From assembly GCA_947259685.1 (NCBI GenBank), contig CAMYNC010000096.1:1-22831 (forward strand): a stretch of 22,831 bases of DNA, given 5' to 3'. Positions within the stretch are counted from its first letter, which is position 1, and each line of letters begins with the position of its first letter. This document shows positions 14,582 through 22,690 of this stretch, one piece after another. The position numbers were made by a program, and so were the translations under genes. The notes beneath the pieces were generated by a model. It worked only from the letters and a program-made list of their open reading frames with translations, did no database searches and was not told where the DNA came from. Source of the DNA: an uncultured Desulfuromonadales bacterium (lineage in GTDB: Bacteria > Desulfobacterota > Desulfuromonadia > Desulfuromonadales > Geopsychrobacteraceae).

Positions 14582-14629
14582 TTGCGCGCTGGCCTGTCGT
14601 GGCTATAATGACAGGTTAATTATTCTCAA
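14582..14629. promoter_or_regulatory. Overlapping divergent promoters with a central inverted repeat
   Basis: On the plus strand TTGCGC, 16 bases and TATAAT (14604-14609) face the malic enzyme gene. On the minus strand TTGAGA (14624-14629), 16 bases and TATAGC (14602-14607) face the DHOD-like gene. CCTGTC (14593-14598) and GACAGG (14610-14615) flank both -10 boxes and look like an operator. All was assigned by eye. Confidence 0.45.
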
Positions 14630-14682
14630 CATGATAGCGCAATATAAAAACATATATTAGTAATCTTTGGGGAGTCAGGTTT

Positions 14683-16020
14683 ATGGAGATCGATAGCGGC
14701 ATTGGAGATATTGCCAAATGTCTTCGCTTGATGTTGTACGACAAGCCAGGCAATCTGGCAATAGTGGCCACCGAAATCGCCAAGAAGAACGCCCGAATCG
14801 GTGACATCCGTTTGGTCCGTGCGGGGCGAACCCACAACACCCGTGACATTGTCATCTACGTGGCCTCCGATGAACAGCTGGAAGAGGTGGTCGACTCCTT
14901 GACCCACCTGGATGGCGTCATCGTCGAAGATGTCATTGATCTGGTCCAGCAGGTTCACGAGGGTGGCAAGATCGCGACCAAAAGCCGGGTGGAGATCAAC
15001 ACCATTTCAGATGTGAGAAAGATCTACACTCCAGGCGTTGCCGCCATCTGCATGGAGATCAAGCAGCGTCCGGAACTTGCCTACCAATACACCAGTATTC
15101 CGAACCAGGTGGCCATTGTCACCAACGGCACGGCGATTCTGGGACTGGGTGATATCGGCGCCGTCGCCGGGATGCCGGTTATGGAGGGCAAGGCGGCCCT
15201 GTTCGATCGCCTGGTCGGCGTCAGCGGTGTGCCTATTCTGATCCAGAACCACGACCCGCAAGTCATCATCGAAACGGTCCGCAATATTGCCCCGACCTTT
15301 GGTGCGATCAAGCTGGAGGACATCAAGGCGCCGGAATGTTTTGAAATCGAAGATGTGCTTGATGCCGAGCTGGACATTCCAGTGATGCATGATGACCAGC
15401 ATGGCACGGCGGTGGTGGTGCTGGCCGCGCTGCTCAATGCCGCCCGCTTTTCGGGTTTGATGCTCAGAAAATCAGTCGTCGGGGTCATTGGACTGGGCGC
15501 TGCCGGTATGGGAATCAGCAAACTGCTCGATGCTTATGGTGTCAACCAGTTGATCGGGACCGACTTGAACGAGGCTGCTTGCCAACGCTTTAAAGGCATG
15601 GGGGGGAAAGCCTGTTCTTTGGATCAGGTGATGCAGGGTGCCGATATTGTCATTGCTACAACCGGCTGCCCTAGATTGATCTCACCAGCCATGGTTCGTA
15701 AAGGCTCCGTCATTCTGGCACTTTCCAACCCCAATCCAGAGATTGAGCCGGAACTGGCCATGCAAAGCGGTGCCGCCTTTGCCGTTGATGGCAAAGGGGT
15801 CAACAATGCCCTTGCCTTCCCCGGGCTGTTCCGCGGGGCATTAAATATCCGGGCGACAAAAATCAACAACAAGATGAAAATCGCCGCTGCCCAGTGCATC
15901 GCTAAGCATGCCGAGGAGACTGAGCTGGTCCCCTCCCTGCTCCATCCGGAAGTCCATCAGGCGGTTACTGCGGCCGTGGAAAGAGCCGGACTGGAATCGG
16001 GTGTGATCAAACCCTGGTAA
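14683..16020 (+). CDS. NAD(P)-dependent malic enzyme with N-terminal ACT domain
   Basis: The enzyme oxidatively decarboxylates malate to pyruvate, linking the TCA cycle to pyruvate metabolism in the cytoplasm. Residues about 12-90 form an ACT domain (Y-D-K-P-G-N-L-A), a likely site for allosteric ligands. The catalytic part shows Y-T-P-G-V-A (115-120), V-T-N-G-T-A-I-L-G-L-G-D-I-G, M-E-G-K with Lys170, and the metal ligands E212-D213 and D237-D238 in H-D-D-Q-H-G-T. The nucleotide-binding G-L-G-A-A-G (270-275) and L-S-N-P-N-P-E follow. The length of 445 fits short bacterial malic enzymes plus ACT. GGGGAG lies 8 bases before the ATG. It is monocistronic, with a terminator following. Confidence 0.93.
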   Translation: MEIDSGIGDIAKCLRLMLYDKPGNLAIVATEIAKKNARIGDIRLVRAGRTHNTRDIVIYVASDEQLEEVVDSLTHLDGVIVEDVIDLVQQVHEGGKIATKSRVEINTISDVRKIYTPGVAAICMEIKQRPELAYQYTSIPNQVAIVTNGTAILGLGDIGAVAGMPVMEGKAALFDRLVGVSGVPILIQNHDPQVIIETVRNIAPTFGAIKLEDIKAPECFEIEDVLDAELDIPVMHDDQHGTAVVVLAALLNAARFSGLMLRKSVVGVIGLGAAGMGISKLLDAYGVNQLIGTDLNEAACQRFKGMGGKACSLDQVMQGADIVIATTGCPRLISPAMVRKGSVILALSNPNPEIEPELAMQSGAAFAVDGKGVNNALAFPGLFRGALNIRATKINNKMKIAAAQCIAKHAEETELVPSLLHPEVHQAVTAAVERAGLESGVIKPW

Positions 16021-16060
16021 TGGTCTGATCCCTATTTGAAAGATCAGAGCCCCTGTTGAA

Positions 16061-16093
16061 AAAAAGTCCTCCCGATTGCCGGATGGGCTTTTT
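16061..16093 (+). terminator. Rho-independent terminator after malic enzyme
   Basis: AAAAAGTCCTCCCG pairs with CGGATGGGCTTTTT across a short loop, with two mismatches and one G-T pair, ending in a T-run. It lies about 40 bases past the stop codon. The A-run on the other side could also serve minus-strand transcripts. Confidence 0.65.
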
Positions 16094-16125
16094 ATGTTTT
16101 CCCAATAGTCAGTTCATCTCCCGCC

Positions 16126-16147
16126 GCCAAAATCAGCAGGGTCTGCT
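16126..16147. repeat. Half copy of the REP-like repeat
   Basis: CCAAAATCAGCAGGGTCTGCTC, preceded by CCCGCCG, matches the left half of the copy at 2626-2653 (CCGCCGCCAATTTCAACAGGGTCTGCTC) with few changes. The right arm is missing. It shows that the repeat is dispersed rather than confined to the mobile-element region. Confidence 0.45.
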
Positions 16148-16388
16148 CAGCTCATGGAACAGGCGATAATTTATTTTCCCTGGACGATGCCTGCGAAATG
16201 CTGATTTGCTTGGTAAGTTTTCAGAATGACAAGCTTTGTCGGAGTTTCTTACAGGCCGCTGCTTGAGTGGCTGACAAGAAAAGCCGGTCAAAAACTAATC
16301 TACTTTTTACAAATACCTCAAAATTCTGAAGATCATTTTCAGCTTTTTAGAGTTTGCGGCGTTGTCTCCTGCCCCCTGGCTACCCTTT

Positions 16389-16403
16389 TTGACCGTCGGT
16401 CAA
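16389..16403. promoter_or_regulatory. Palindromic operator-like site
   Basis: TTGACCGTCGGTCAA is a perfect 7+1+7 palindrome. Its form resembles operators of TetR-family repressors. It lies about 55 bases upstream of the sigma-54 promoter, where an enhancer-binding or repressor site could act. No TetR gene is in the window. Confidence 0.4.
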
Positions 16404-16458
16404 ACCGACTTCACCAACAAAAACATAAAAAATCCAGTTACTTTAGGTGGTTATAGTT

Positions 16459-16474
16459 TGGCACGGTTGGTGCT
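16459..16474 (+). promoter_or_regulatory. Sigma-54 (RpoN) promoter of the PEP-CTERM gene
   Basis: TGGCAC-GGTTG-GTGCT matches the -24/-12 consensus TGGCAC-N5-TTGCW with one mismatch. GG and GC are exactly 10 bases apart. It ends 47 bases before the start codon. PEP-CTERM genes in exopolysaccharide-making bacteria are often controlled by RpoN with PrsK/PrsR; that link is established for the family and inferred here. Confidence 0.7.
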
Positions 16475-16521
16475 ATTTGGTTTGGCTAGGTTTTTAACAG
16501 CATGCCGAAGGAGTTAAAAAG

Positions 16522-17115
16522 ATGAAGAAACATTTTGTTGTCATGATGATCGCTTTTGGGTTCGTTCTTGCCACGCTGGGTGTTGCCAGCGCTCTGGTGC
16601 TTACTGATACCACCTTGTTTACCAAAAATGGCACCAATGCTTCGGAAGACTACATTTCTCACAAGCGGGGGGATGTTAATTTGCTCTCCACAAGTGGGAA
16701 ACAGGCATTTCGTTTGGATTTTGATAATGTCGTCTGGAAGCACAATTTTTCCTTTGCTCCGCCGGCAAAAGAGATCTTCAGCGCAAAACTGTCGCTATAT
16801 TTCCGGGATGATGCCGGTGAAGGTGATGGCGGTTTCTTGGGTTGGAAAAACGAGTATGCCTTCGGCTATGCCGAAAATGGCGATTGGGATTTAGGTGAAG
16901 TCGACACCGGAACGGAAATGTACAACATCGATGTCTCGTCTTTATCCGATGGCATGTTCGAGGTTAAAGTTGCATCGCTCTACGGTGACTTTTATCTCGA
17001 CAAATCAGAACTGCAAATCGATTATGCCCCGGTTCCCGAGCCGGGAACCTTGCTGCTGCTCGGATCTGGCCTGGTTGGGCTGGCCTTCTATCGCCGGCAG
17101 AGAGCAGCCAAGTAG
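16522..17115 (+). CDS. PEP-CTERM sorting domain protein
   Basis: The 197-residue exported protein has a signal peptide at 1-24 (M-K-K-H then a hydrophobic core ending A-S-A). A middle domain of mainly beta character has no recognised enzyme motif, for example F-S-A-K-L-S-L-Y-F and W-D-L-G-E-V-D. The C-terminal sorting signal is V-P-E-P-G-T, a hydrophobic helix, then Y-R-R-Q-R (about 171-195). Such proteins are cut and anchored or released by exosortase (EpsH/XrtA type) at the envelope, usually in floc- or biofilm-forming bacteria. No exosortase is in the window, so it must be elsewhere. GGAG lies 9 bases before the ATG. A strong terminator follows. Confidence 0.88.
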   Translation: MKKHFVVMMIAFGFVLATLGVASALVLTDTTLFTKNGTNASEDYISHKRGDVNLLSTSGKQAFRLDFDNVVWKHNFSFAPPAKEIFSAKLSLYFRDDAGEGDGGFLGWKNEYAFGYAENGDWDLGEVDTGTEMYNIDVSSLSDGMFEVKVASLYGDFYLDKSELQIDYAPVPEPGTLLLLGSGLVGLAFYRRQRAAK

Positions 17116-17658
17116 CAGCGACATATTTCAATAGAGTCGAAAAAGTCCGGCACAAACTGCCGGGCTTTTTTCAATTTTACCGTTCAAACATTCTACCGTG
17201 CTTGAGCGGTTTTTTGCTTTCGGTCATGCTTAAGGGGATAAGGCAGCTTTCCGGGCGATTAGGTAACTGCTAGGCGATTCTCACCTTCTTTCCCCGGTTC
17301 AGTTTCCTTTTCCAGCCTGGCTTCCGGTTGAAGCTGCAAATCAGACAATTTTCCTCCTATAACCACAATTAACGCTCTGATAGGTCAATTTAAGTCATTA
17401 AGGCTGTTGGAGTTTTAGGAGTCTTAATCTTAGAGGTCCTGGCAACAACCAACTATGCCCAGATTTCTTTATTGAAAGGCAGTCATTTAGCTATTTGATG
17501 AATCATAGATCACAGCTATGATGCGAAGGATTGCCTTTGGTGGAAATAGAAGGTTCCTGAGCTTATAACCACTGGCGGGAGGATTCTGCACGCCGGTCTG
17601 TTCCTCTGGCGGATGATTTGTCTCTTTGCCGTTCTCGGTTTTCAAAGGGCTTAAGCCG
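17116..17658. other. Intergenic region with terminator, a possible tiny ORF and an inverted repeat
   Basis: Apart from the terminator, a minus-strand frame from TTG 17348 to TAA 17259 encodes 29 residues (starting S-D-L-Q-L-Q-P-E-A-R) behind a good AGGAGG site. It could be a small protein or a truncated gene start, at low confidence. ATCATAG/CTATGAT (17502-17522) is a 7-bp inverted repeat upstream of the cyclase gene. No clear promoter for the cyclase gene was found. Confidence 0.4.
17140..17171 (+). terminator. Rho-independent terminator after the PEP-CTERM gene
   Basis: AAAAAGTCCGGCA pairs with TGCCGGGCTTTTT (one G-T pair) around CAAAC, followed by a further T. This is a 13-bp stem with a T-run, 25 bases past the stop. 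The flanking A-run would allow bidirectional use. Confidence 0.85.
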
Positions 17659-18834
17659 ATGTTTTGGAATTATTTAACCCTTCTGCAGGAAATTCGCTGG
17701 GACGATATTCTGGATATCGGCTTGACGACGATTCTTCTCAGTATCGGTATCCATGTCATCCGCACTGCTCGCACCCGTGGCGTCGCATTCGGCTTCCTGT
17801 TTTTCGGCGGGGTCTTTTTAATCGCCAGGCACCTGGAACTGAAGTTGACAACCTGGATGCTGCAAGGGGTTGCAGCGGTTTTTGTGCTGGTGGTGGTTAT
17901 CGTCTATCAAGCTGAAATCCGCCGTTTTTTTGAACAGTTCCCAGCGCGGGTTCTGCGATCAAAAATCCGCAAAGGAGAAGTCCCTTCCGGGGTGGCGGAG
18001 CTGCTGACAGAAGTGGTGACCCAGCTGTCCACACAGGGCTGGGGGGCCTTAATCATTCTTCCCGGGCGCGACACTCTGGAAGGAATCGTTACCGAGGGGC
18101 TGCCGCTTGATGGTTCTCTCAGCAAGGCACTGTTGTTGAGTATTTTCGATCCCAACTCGCCTGGGCATGACGGCGCTTTGATCGTCAGCGGCGATCGGAT
18201 CGAGCGATTTGCGGCGAGATTGCCGCTTTCAGACCAGGAGGAGCAGCTGCGGGATCGAGGTACTCGCCATGCCGCCGCCCTGGGGTTGGCGGAGAAGACC
18301 GACGCGCTGGTTGTGGCCGTTTCAGAGGAGAGCTCACGGGTCTCAGTGGCGAGACATGGACAACTTCAGACCCTCTCCAGTATTCGGAATTTAAACCCTA
18401 TTATTGATGAATTTTTGCTCGAAAATGCCGGCGAGTTACAGCCTCCGGGGCGCTTCGAGAAAATCTTCGGCTGGGTCAGATTCGAAGCTCTCTCCGCTTT
18501 AGGAATCGCCGTCACTCTTTGGCTGGTGCTGGTGCCGGGTTCGGTGGTTGAAAGCTTCACCTATGAAGTTCCCATCAAAGTACAGAATATTCCTGAAGGT
18601 TTTGCTCTGCTTGAGGTGGTCCCTCCCGAGGTGTCGGTGACGCTGTCGGGAGAGCGGCGACACCTTTTCCAGCTCAAATCTAAAGGGCTGGAAATCCGCC
18701 TTGATGGAACCCTGACCCGCTTCGGTCGCCAGACCTTTTCTATCAGCAGAACCCATCTATTGCTGCCTTCAGTCATAGAGATTGCCCATATCAGCCCTGA
18801 GGACGTGCGGGTTCTGGTCAAGAAGGAGGATTGA
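17659..18834 (+). CDS. CdaA-type diadenylate cyclase fused to a YbbR domain
   Basis: It makes cyclic di-AMP from two ATP at the inner membrane. Three helices (about 17-35, 41-57, 64-84) precede a DAC domain (about 95-255) that has D-G-A (171-173) and G-T-R-H-A-A (201-206), the two signature motifs. A fourth helix (about 276-296) leads to a YbbR-like domain (about 300-388) with I-P-E-G-F-A-L-L, V-S-V-T-L-S-G and I-S-P-E-D-V-R-V. Usually CdaA (about 270 residues) and its regulator CdaR/YbbR are separate adjacent genes; here 391 residues join them. The start at 17659 is chosen because AAAGGG lies 9 bases upstream, while the TTG at 17626 has no ribosome site. All DAC catalytic motifs are intact. 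Confidence 0.88.
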   Translation: MFWNYLTLLQEIRWDDILDIGLTTILLSIGIHVIRTARTRGVAFGFLFFGGVFLIARHLELKLTTWMLQGVAAVFVLVVVIVYQAEIRRFFEQFPARVLRSKIRKGEVPSGVAELLTEVVTQLSTQGWGALIILPGRDTLEGIVTEGLPLDGSLSKALLLSIFDPNSPGHDGALIVSGDRIERFAARLPLSDQEEQLRDRGTRHAAALGLAEKTDALVVAVSEESSRVSVARHGQLQTLSSIRNLNPIIDEFLLENAGELQPPGRFEKIFGWVRFEALSALGIAVTLWLVLVPGSVVESFTYEVPIKVQNIPEGFALLEVVPPEVSVTLSGERRHLFQLKSKGLEIRLDGTLTRFGRQTFSISRTHLLLPSVIEIAHISPEDVRVLVKKED

Positions 18835-18836
18835 CC

Positions 18837-18860
18837 GTGCTGAAGAACCTGTGGGGCTAG
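18837..18860 (+). pseudogene. Possible vestigial start of a separate ybbR (cdaR) gene
   Basis: Directly after the cyclase stop, GTG-CTG-AAG-AAC-CTG-TGG-GGC-TAG stands behind AAGGAGGA at good spacing. It encodes V-L-K-N-L-W-G. Separate YbbR proteins often begin M-L-K-N-L followed by a membrane helix, so this may be the remains of the usual downstream gene. The evidence is only seven codons, a ribosome site and position. Confidence 0.35.
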
Positions 18861-19075
18861 GGACAATGCCCGTAGAAGAAAATATTCTGCGACCGCCTCT
18901 CCGGCGACCCCGCCTGGTCCTTTTCTCCTTACCATTTGCAGGTAAGCAGTAATTTTATTCCCCGCCGAAAACATCTGCCTCCGAGGCTGCTAAACTTGTT
19001 TACACTTATTCTTTAAAACTTCTTTGCTTTGCCGCCGATAGGGGCGAGAACCCTATCTACAAATTGAGGTCATAC

Positions 19076-20953
19076 ATGGACATGTTTCAGCGAGTGTTGC
19101 TGGTCGATCCGGCGACCGGCTTTTATAAAATCAAAAAATACGGCTTCGAGCGCTATTACGGGCCGGTGGATCTGGGCATTCACCTGGCCGAGAAGCATCG
19201 CAGCCTGAATTTTGGCGTCGGCGCTTTTGCCGGCTCGATCTTTCCCGGTTCCAACCGGCTGATGGTGACCGGCTTTTCGCCCTGTTGGCAGGGGTATTAT
19301 GTCAGCTCCATGGGCGGGGCGGGGCTGGTGTTCGACAACCTGGGAATCAACATGCTCAGCCTGGTGGGCAAGGCCCCGGTGCCTTCGGTGCTGGTGCTGA
19401 ACCGGAACCATGGTGAAGAGATCGAGGTCGAGGTGGTGCCGGTTGACGCCGCTGGCATCTGGCAATCGGGCCGCACCGGCGTCTATTCCCTCACCGACAA
19501 GGTCTACGAGATGTTCTCCGGGCGTTATGAGAACGACCCGCGCATCCTGGCCACCGGCCCGGCGGCCCGGCAGACCGATATGGCCGGGATCATGTCGGTG
19601 CCGATCAACAAGGGGAAGATCAGTTTTGTCGACACCTGGGCCGGCCGCGGCGGCTTCGGCAGCGCCATGGTGCAGGATCACGGGATCGTTGCGATCATCT
19701 ATGGCGGTACTCTGGTTGCCGAAGACTTTCGGGATAAAAAAGTCGCCGATGACTGGTTCCAGAACAAATACAACCAGCGGCTGATGCAGAAAGATATCGA
19801 AGTCACCAGCAAGTACCGCTACGACGAAAAGCTGGAGACCGGCGGCACCTTCGGCGTCAACTACAGCAACGTCGGCGGCCGGATTCTGGCGTTTAATTAC
19901 CGGAGCATTCACTGGAGCGAGGAGCAGCGTCAGGCCCTGCACCAGGAGCTGGTGGTCGATCATTATCTGAAGCAGTTCAACGAAGAGACCATCGCCAAAA
20001 AGCAGCAGGCCAACTGCGGCGAGCCCTGTGTTGCCGTCTGCAAAAAGATGCATGGCAAGTACAAGAAGGATTACGAGCCCTACCAGACCATGGGCCCGCT
20101 CTGCGGGATCTTCGACCAGCGGGCGGCGGAGAAACTCAACCATCACTGCGACGCCATGGGCTTTGACGGCATCTCCGGCGGCGGAGTGCTGGCCTGGCTG
20201 ATGGATCTGCTCGACAGCGAACTCTTGACCCCCGCAGAGCTGGGTGTCAACGCTTTACCGCGCTGGCAGCTGGATGGCTTCGATGTTGTGAATGATTCAA
20301 TGCACAACGCCGAACTCGGCTGCGAGCTGATCGACGCCATTCTGGAGCGGCGCGGGATTCTCGATTTTCGCGAAGGGGTACGCAAATGGAGCCGTATCCA
20401 CTCGCGGGCCAAGGGTACGGCGCTGCACGACAAGTTGGTTTACGTGGCTTTTAACCGGCGTGGCTGGATGGTGCCCAACCAGTACTGGGTCTCCGGGGTG
20501 CTCTCGCCGATGGCGATCATGGGTAAGTACTACATGATCTACAGCTATGATTTCATTCCGCCCCGCACCCTGGGCCGCATGTGCGCCGAGCGGATGAAAA
20601 AGGAGCTGATCCTCGATAATCTCGGCACCTGCCGCTTCCATCGCGGCTGGGCGGAAGAGATGCTCCCTGAGGTGATGGGTTCGCTGTATGGCTGCAAGGA
20701 AGCATTCCTGCGCAGCATCGATGTCCTCGCCAGTCGCCTTAACAGTCGCAACAGCCCGATCTTCTGGGAGTCAGAGCTGAATATCGATTTCCTGCAGACC
20801 TTTCTGCAGCGCAAGCAAAGCGTCGATCAGGAACAGGATCCCCGGCTGGCCGAATGGCTGCAGAAGTTCGAGCAGGACAAATTAGAGGCGGCACGGGAGT
20901 TCTGGTATCAGACCCTGATGGGGATTGACGAAAGCTTACGGGAATTTTTCTAA
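19076..20953 (+). CDS. Aldehyde:ferredoxin oxidoreductase family protein (tungsten type)
   Basis: The 625-residue product belongs to the AOR family, tungstopterin enzymes that oxidise aldehydes to acids with ferredoxin. Visible are the N-terminal Y-Y-G-P-V-D-L-G-I region, S-S-M-G-G-A-G (77-83) and W-A-G-R-G-G-F-G (188-195). Likely [4Fe-4S] ligands are C314, C318, C322 and C519 (in L-G-T-C-R-F). Classical AOR spacing is C-x2-C-x3-C; here it is C-x3-C-x3-C, so this is a divergent subfamily and the substrate cannot be stated. Benzoyl-CoA reductase BamB is a relative, but no Bam partners are seen. GAGGT is 5 bases before ATG 19076, better than TTG 19064. It is cytoplasmic and apparently monocistronic in this window. 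Confidence 0.85.
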   Translation: MDMFQRVLLVDPATGFYKIKKYGFERYYGPVDLGIHLAEKHRSLNFGVGAFAGSIFPGSNRLMVTGFSPCWQGYYVSSMGGAGLVFDNLGINMLSLVGKAPVPSVLVLNRNHGEEIEVEVVPVDAAGIWQSGRTGVYSLTDKVYEMFSGRYENDPRILATGPAARQTDMAGIMSVPINKGKISFVDTWAGRGGFGSAMVQDHGIVAIIYGGTLVAEDFRDKKVADDWFQNKYNQRLMQKDIEVTSKYRYDEKLETGGTFGVNYSNVGGRILAFNYRSIHWSEEQRQALHQELVVDHYLKQFNEETIAKKQQANCGEPCVAVCKKMHGKYKKDYEPYQTMGPLCGIFDQRAAEKLNHHCDAMGFDGISGGGVLAWLMDLLDSELLTPAELGVNALPRWQLDGFDVVNDSMHNAELGCELIDAILERRGILDFREGVRKWSRIHSRAKGTALHDKLVYVAFNRRGWMVPNQYWVSGVLSPMAIMGKYYMIYSYDFIPPRTLGRMCAERMKKELILDNLGTCRFHRGWAEEMLPEVMGSLYGCKEAFLRSIDVLASRLNSRNSPIFWESELNIDFLQTFLQRKQSVDQEQDPRLAEWLQKFEQDKLEAAREFWYQTLMGIDESLREFF

Positions 20954-21052
20954 GTCTTGGGGGAGCACCCTGGCCGTTTGGTTCAGCGAGTGCAGGCTTT
21001 TACCATGACTCGCAAATAAAAATAAAGTCAGGGGAATTGTGAGGGAGGCAAC

Positions 21053-22690
21053 ATGGATTTAGTAAAGGGGGGAACTTACTTTATTTCAACCGCCGACGCT
21101 GTCTTGCGGGCTGAACCGAAAACAAAATCCGCACCAAACAACCATTTGCTGTTTGGCGATTGGCTGAAGTATTTGGGCGAAGAGAATAATGGTTGGGCCA
21201 AGGTTCGTTGTCGCGGCGACACTGGTTGGCTGCGCAAGACGTGGTTTTCACCCGAGCGCGTGCTGGAGGTCAACTTTGTCGATATTGGCCAGGGAGATGG
21301 CTGTCATATCGTCACCCCGGATGACGAGGTCATCCTGATCGATGCCGGGATTGGTGACAACATGTTTCGATTTATCAACTGGCGCTATAATCTTCGGGGC
21401 AGGAAGGTGGTTGGTGTCGATGGGGTCAAGGAAGGAGACCGGGGAGTGCGCGGCCCGTTCGCGATCGATCACCTGGTCATGTCCCATCCGGATAAAGATC
21501 ATTACTACGGATTTCAGGATTTGTTCGAGTGCAAAAAGCTTTCGGTGCGAAACGTTTACCACAGCGGGGCAGTGGAAAGGCCGATTTCAGAGGCGGACAA
21601 GGACCCGGAGTTAAGATATTTCAGCAAGGATGACTTAGGTGGCTACGCCAAGAACGAGAACGGCGACTACTTTCTTTGGGACCTGGTGACGTCCAATAAC
21701 GCCATGCACCAGTTGATTAAAGATCATAAGAAAAGCCAAAAGCAGTATCTTCAGACACTTCGCAAAGCGATCGAAAACAATCCGCAGGTAAAGTTTATCG
21801 GACTGAGTGCCGACAGTGGCCACATTGAAGGGTTCGGTGAAGACGCGAAAGTGGAACTCAAACTGCTGGGACCACTCACGGAGAAAGTCACCCGAGGCGC
21901 AACCTCCAGAAAATGCTTGCTCAAGCTGGGCAATGAAGGGGTCACTAAGAATGGCCACTCGGTAATTTTGCAGCTGCGCATCGGAAAACTCAAAGTGATG
22001 TTGGGTGGTGACTTGAACACCGAAGCGGAGGACTACCTGCTGCAGCATTATGCCCAGGCGAATTCGGCCCCCTCGAAGCTCGAGAACCGGGTTTATGAAA
22101 TCAAAGCGAAAGGCTCCAGCGCGACACCGGAAGAGAAGCAGGAGCTTGCTGAAGCAGAGGCGGAACTCCAGGCCATCATCACCAAAGGGCGGAGGTTTTT
22201 TCAGACCGATATCACCAAGGCCTGCCACCACGGCAGTCACCATTTCTCCGAGACTTTTCTTCAGGTCCTCAACTCGATCGTGACGGTGGTCTCGAGTGGC
22301 GACGAAGAAAGTTATGCCCACCCGCGGCCCGATGCCCTGGGTGCCTTCGGCAAGTACGGCAGAGGTGTCCGGCCGTTGATCTTTAGCACTGAACTGGCTA
22401 GAAATACCAAGGAATTCAGCCACATCTATGAATACTTCGCCCAGCTTAAACGCTACGAGGCAAAGATAAAAGCGGCCAGCTCCGATCGGGAGAAGAAGAA
22501 AATAGAAAAGCAGATGCAGACCAAAAAAGATCGAAACGTGGCCGTCTATGGAATGATCACCCTGCGCACGGACGGGGAAAAAGTGGTGCTTGCGCAAAAA
22601 TTGGAAGTCCCCGGTGGCCAAGACAAAAAGTGGGATATCCACGAGCTGCGCTTCAACAAAGATTTGGGGGAATTCGAATACATCCGATAG
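21053..22690 (+). CDS. SH3 domain plus ComEC-like metallo-beta-lactamase hydrolase
   Basis: Residues about 8-66 form a bacterial SH3-type domain (V-L-R-A-E-P, G-W-A-K-V-R, G-D-T-G-W-L). From 72 on is a metallo-beta-lactamase fold of the ComEC/Rec2 C-terminal kind. Motifs are V-D-I-G-Q-G-D-G (76-83), L-I-D-A-G (95-99), S-H-P-D-K-D-H (144-150), N-G-H-S (300-303), L-G-G-D (317-320) and C-H-H-G-S-H-H (391-397). The metal-binding set looks complete. A charged insert (about 330-385) and a Lys-rich coil (about 462-495) enlarge it. There is no membrane segment or signal peptide, unlike ComEC. It is probably a soluble hydrolase, perhaps a nuclease or phosphodiesterase; substrate unknown. GGGAGG lies 5 bases before the ATG. 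The last 141 bases of the window hold nothing recognisable. Confidence 0.8.
   Translation: MDLVKGGTYFISTADAVLRAEPKTKSAPNNHLLFGDWLKYLGEENNGWAKVRCRGDTGWLRKTWFSPERVLEVNFVDIGQGDGCHIVTPDDEVILIDAGIGDNMFRFINWRYNLRGRKVVGVDGVKEGDRGVRGPFAIDHLVMSHPDKDHYYGFQDLFECKKLSVRNVYHSGAVERPISEADKDPELRYFSKDDLGGYAKNENGDYFLWDLVTSNNAMHQLIKDHKKSQKQYLQTLRKAIENNPQVKFIGLSADSGHIEGFGEDAKVELKLLGPLTEKVTRGATSRKCLLKLGNEGVTKNGHSVILQLRIGKLKVMLGGDLNTEAEDYLLQHYAQANSAPSKLENRVYEIKAKGSSATPEEKQELAEAEAELQAIITKGRRFFQTDITKACHHGSHHFSETFLQVLNSIVTVVSSGDEESYAHPRPDALGAFGKYGRGVRPLIFSTELARNTKEFSHIYEYFAQLKRYEAKIKAASSDREKKKIEKQMQTKKDRNVAVYGMITLRTDGEKVVLAQKLEVPGGQDKKWDIHELRFNKDLGEFEYIR

Larger units (their letters stand above)
16021..16521. other. 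Intergenic region with terminator, REP half-copy, palindrome and sigma-54 promoter
   Basis: No gene is supported. Besides the separately listed sites, TCTGATC/GATCAGA (16024-16048) forms a small hairpin before the terminator. An open frame at 16226-16456 lacks a ribosome site and recognisable content. Confidence 0.5.

Noticed and set aside
16226..16456. Plus-strand open frame of 76 codons between malic enzyme and the PEP-CTERM gene
   Set aside because: It has no ribosome site or recognisable content, and its 3' half overlaps the palindrome and nearly reaches the sigma-54 promoter.
19070..20146. Long minus-strand open frame of 358 codons
   Set aside because: It is antisense to the AOR gene and rich in His/Asp/Val/Leu as expected from reversed codons; no family resemblance.
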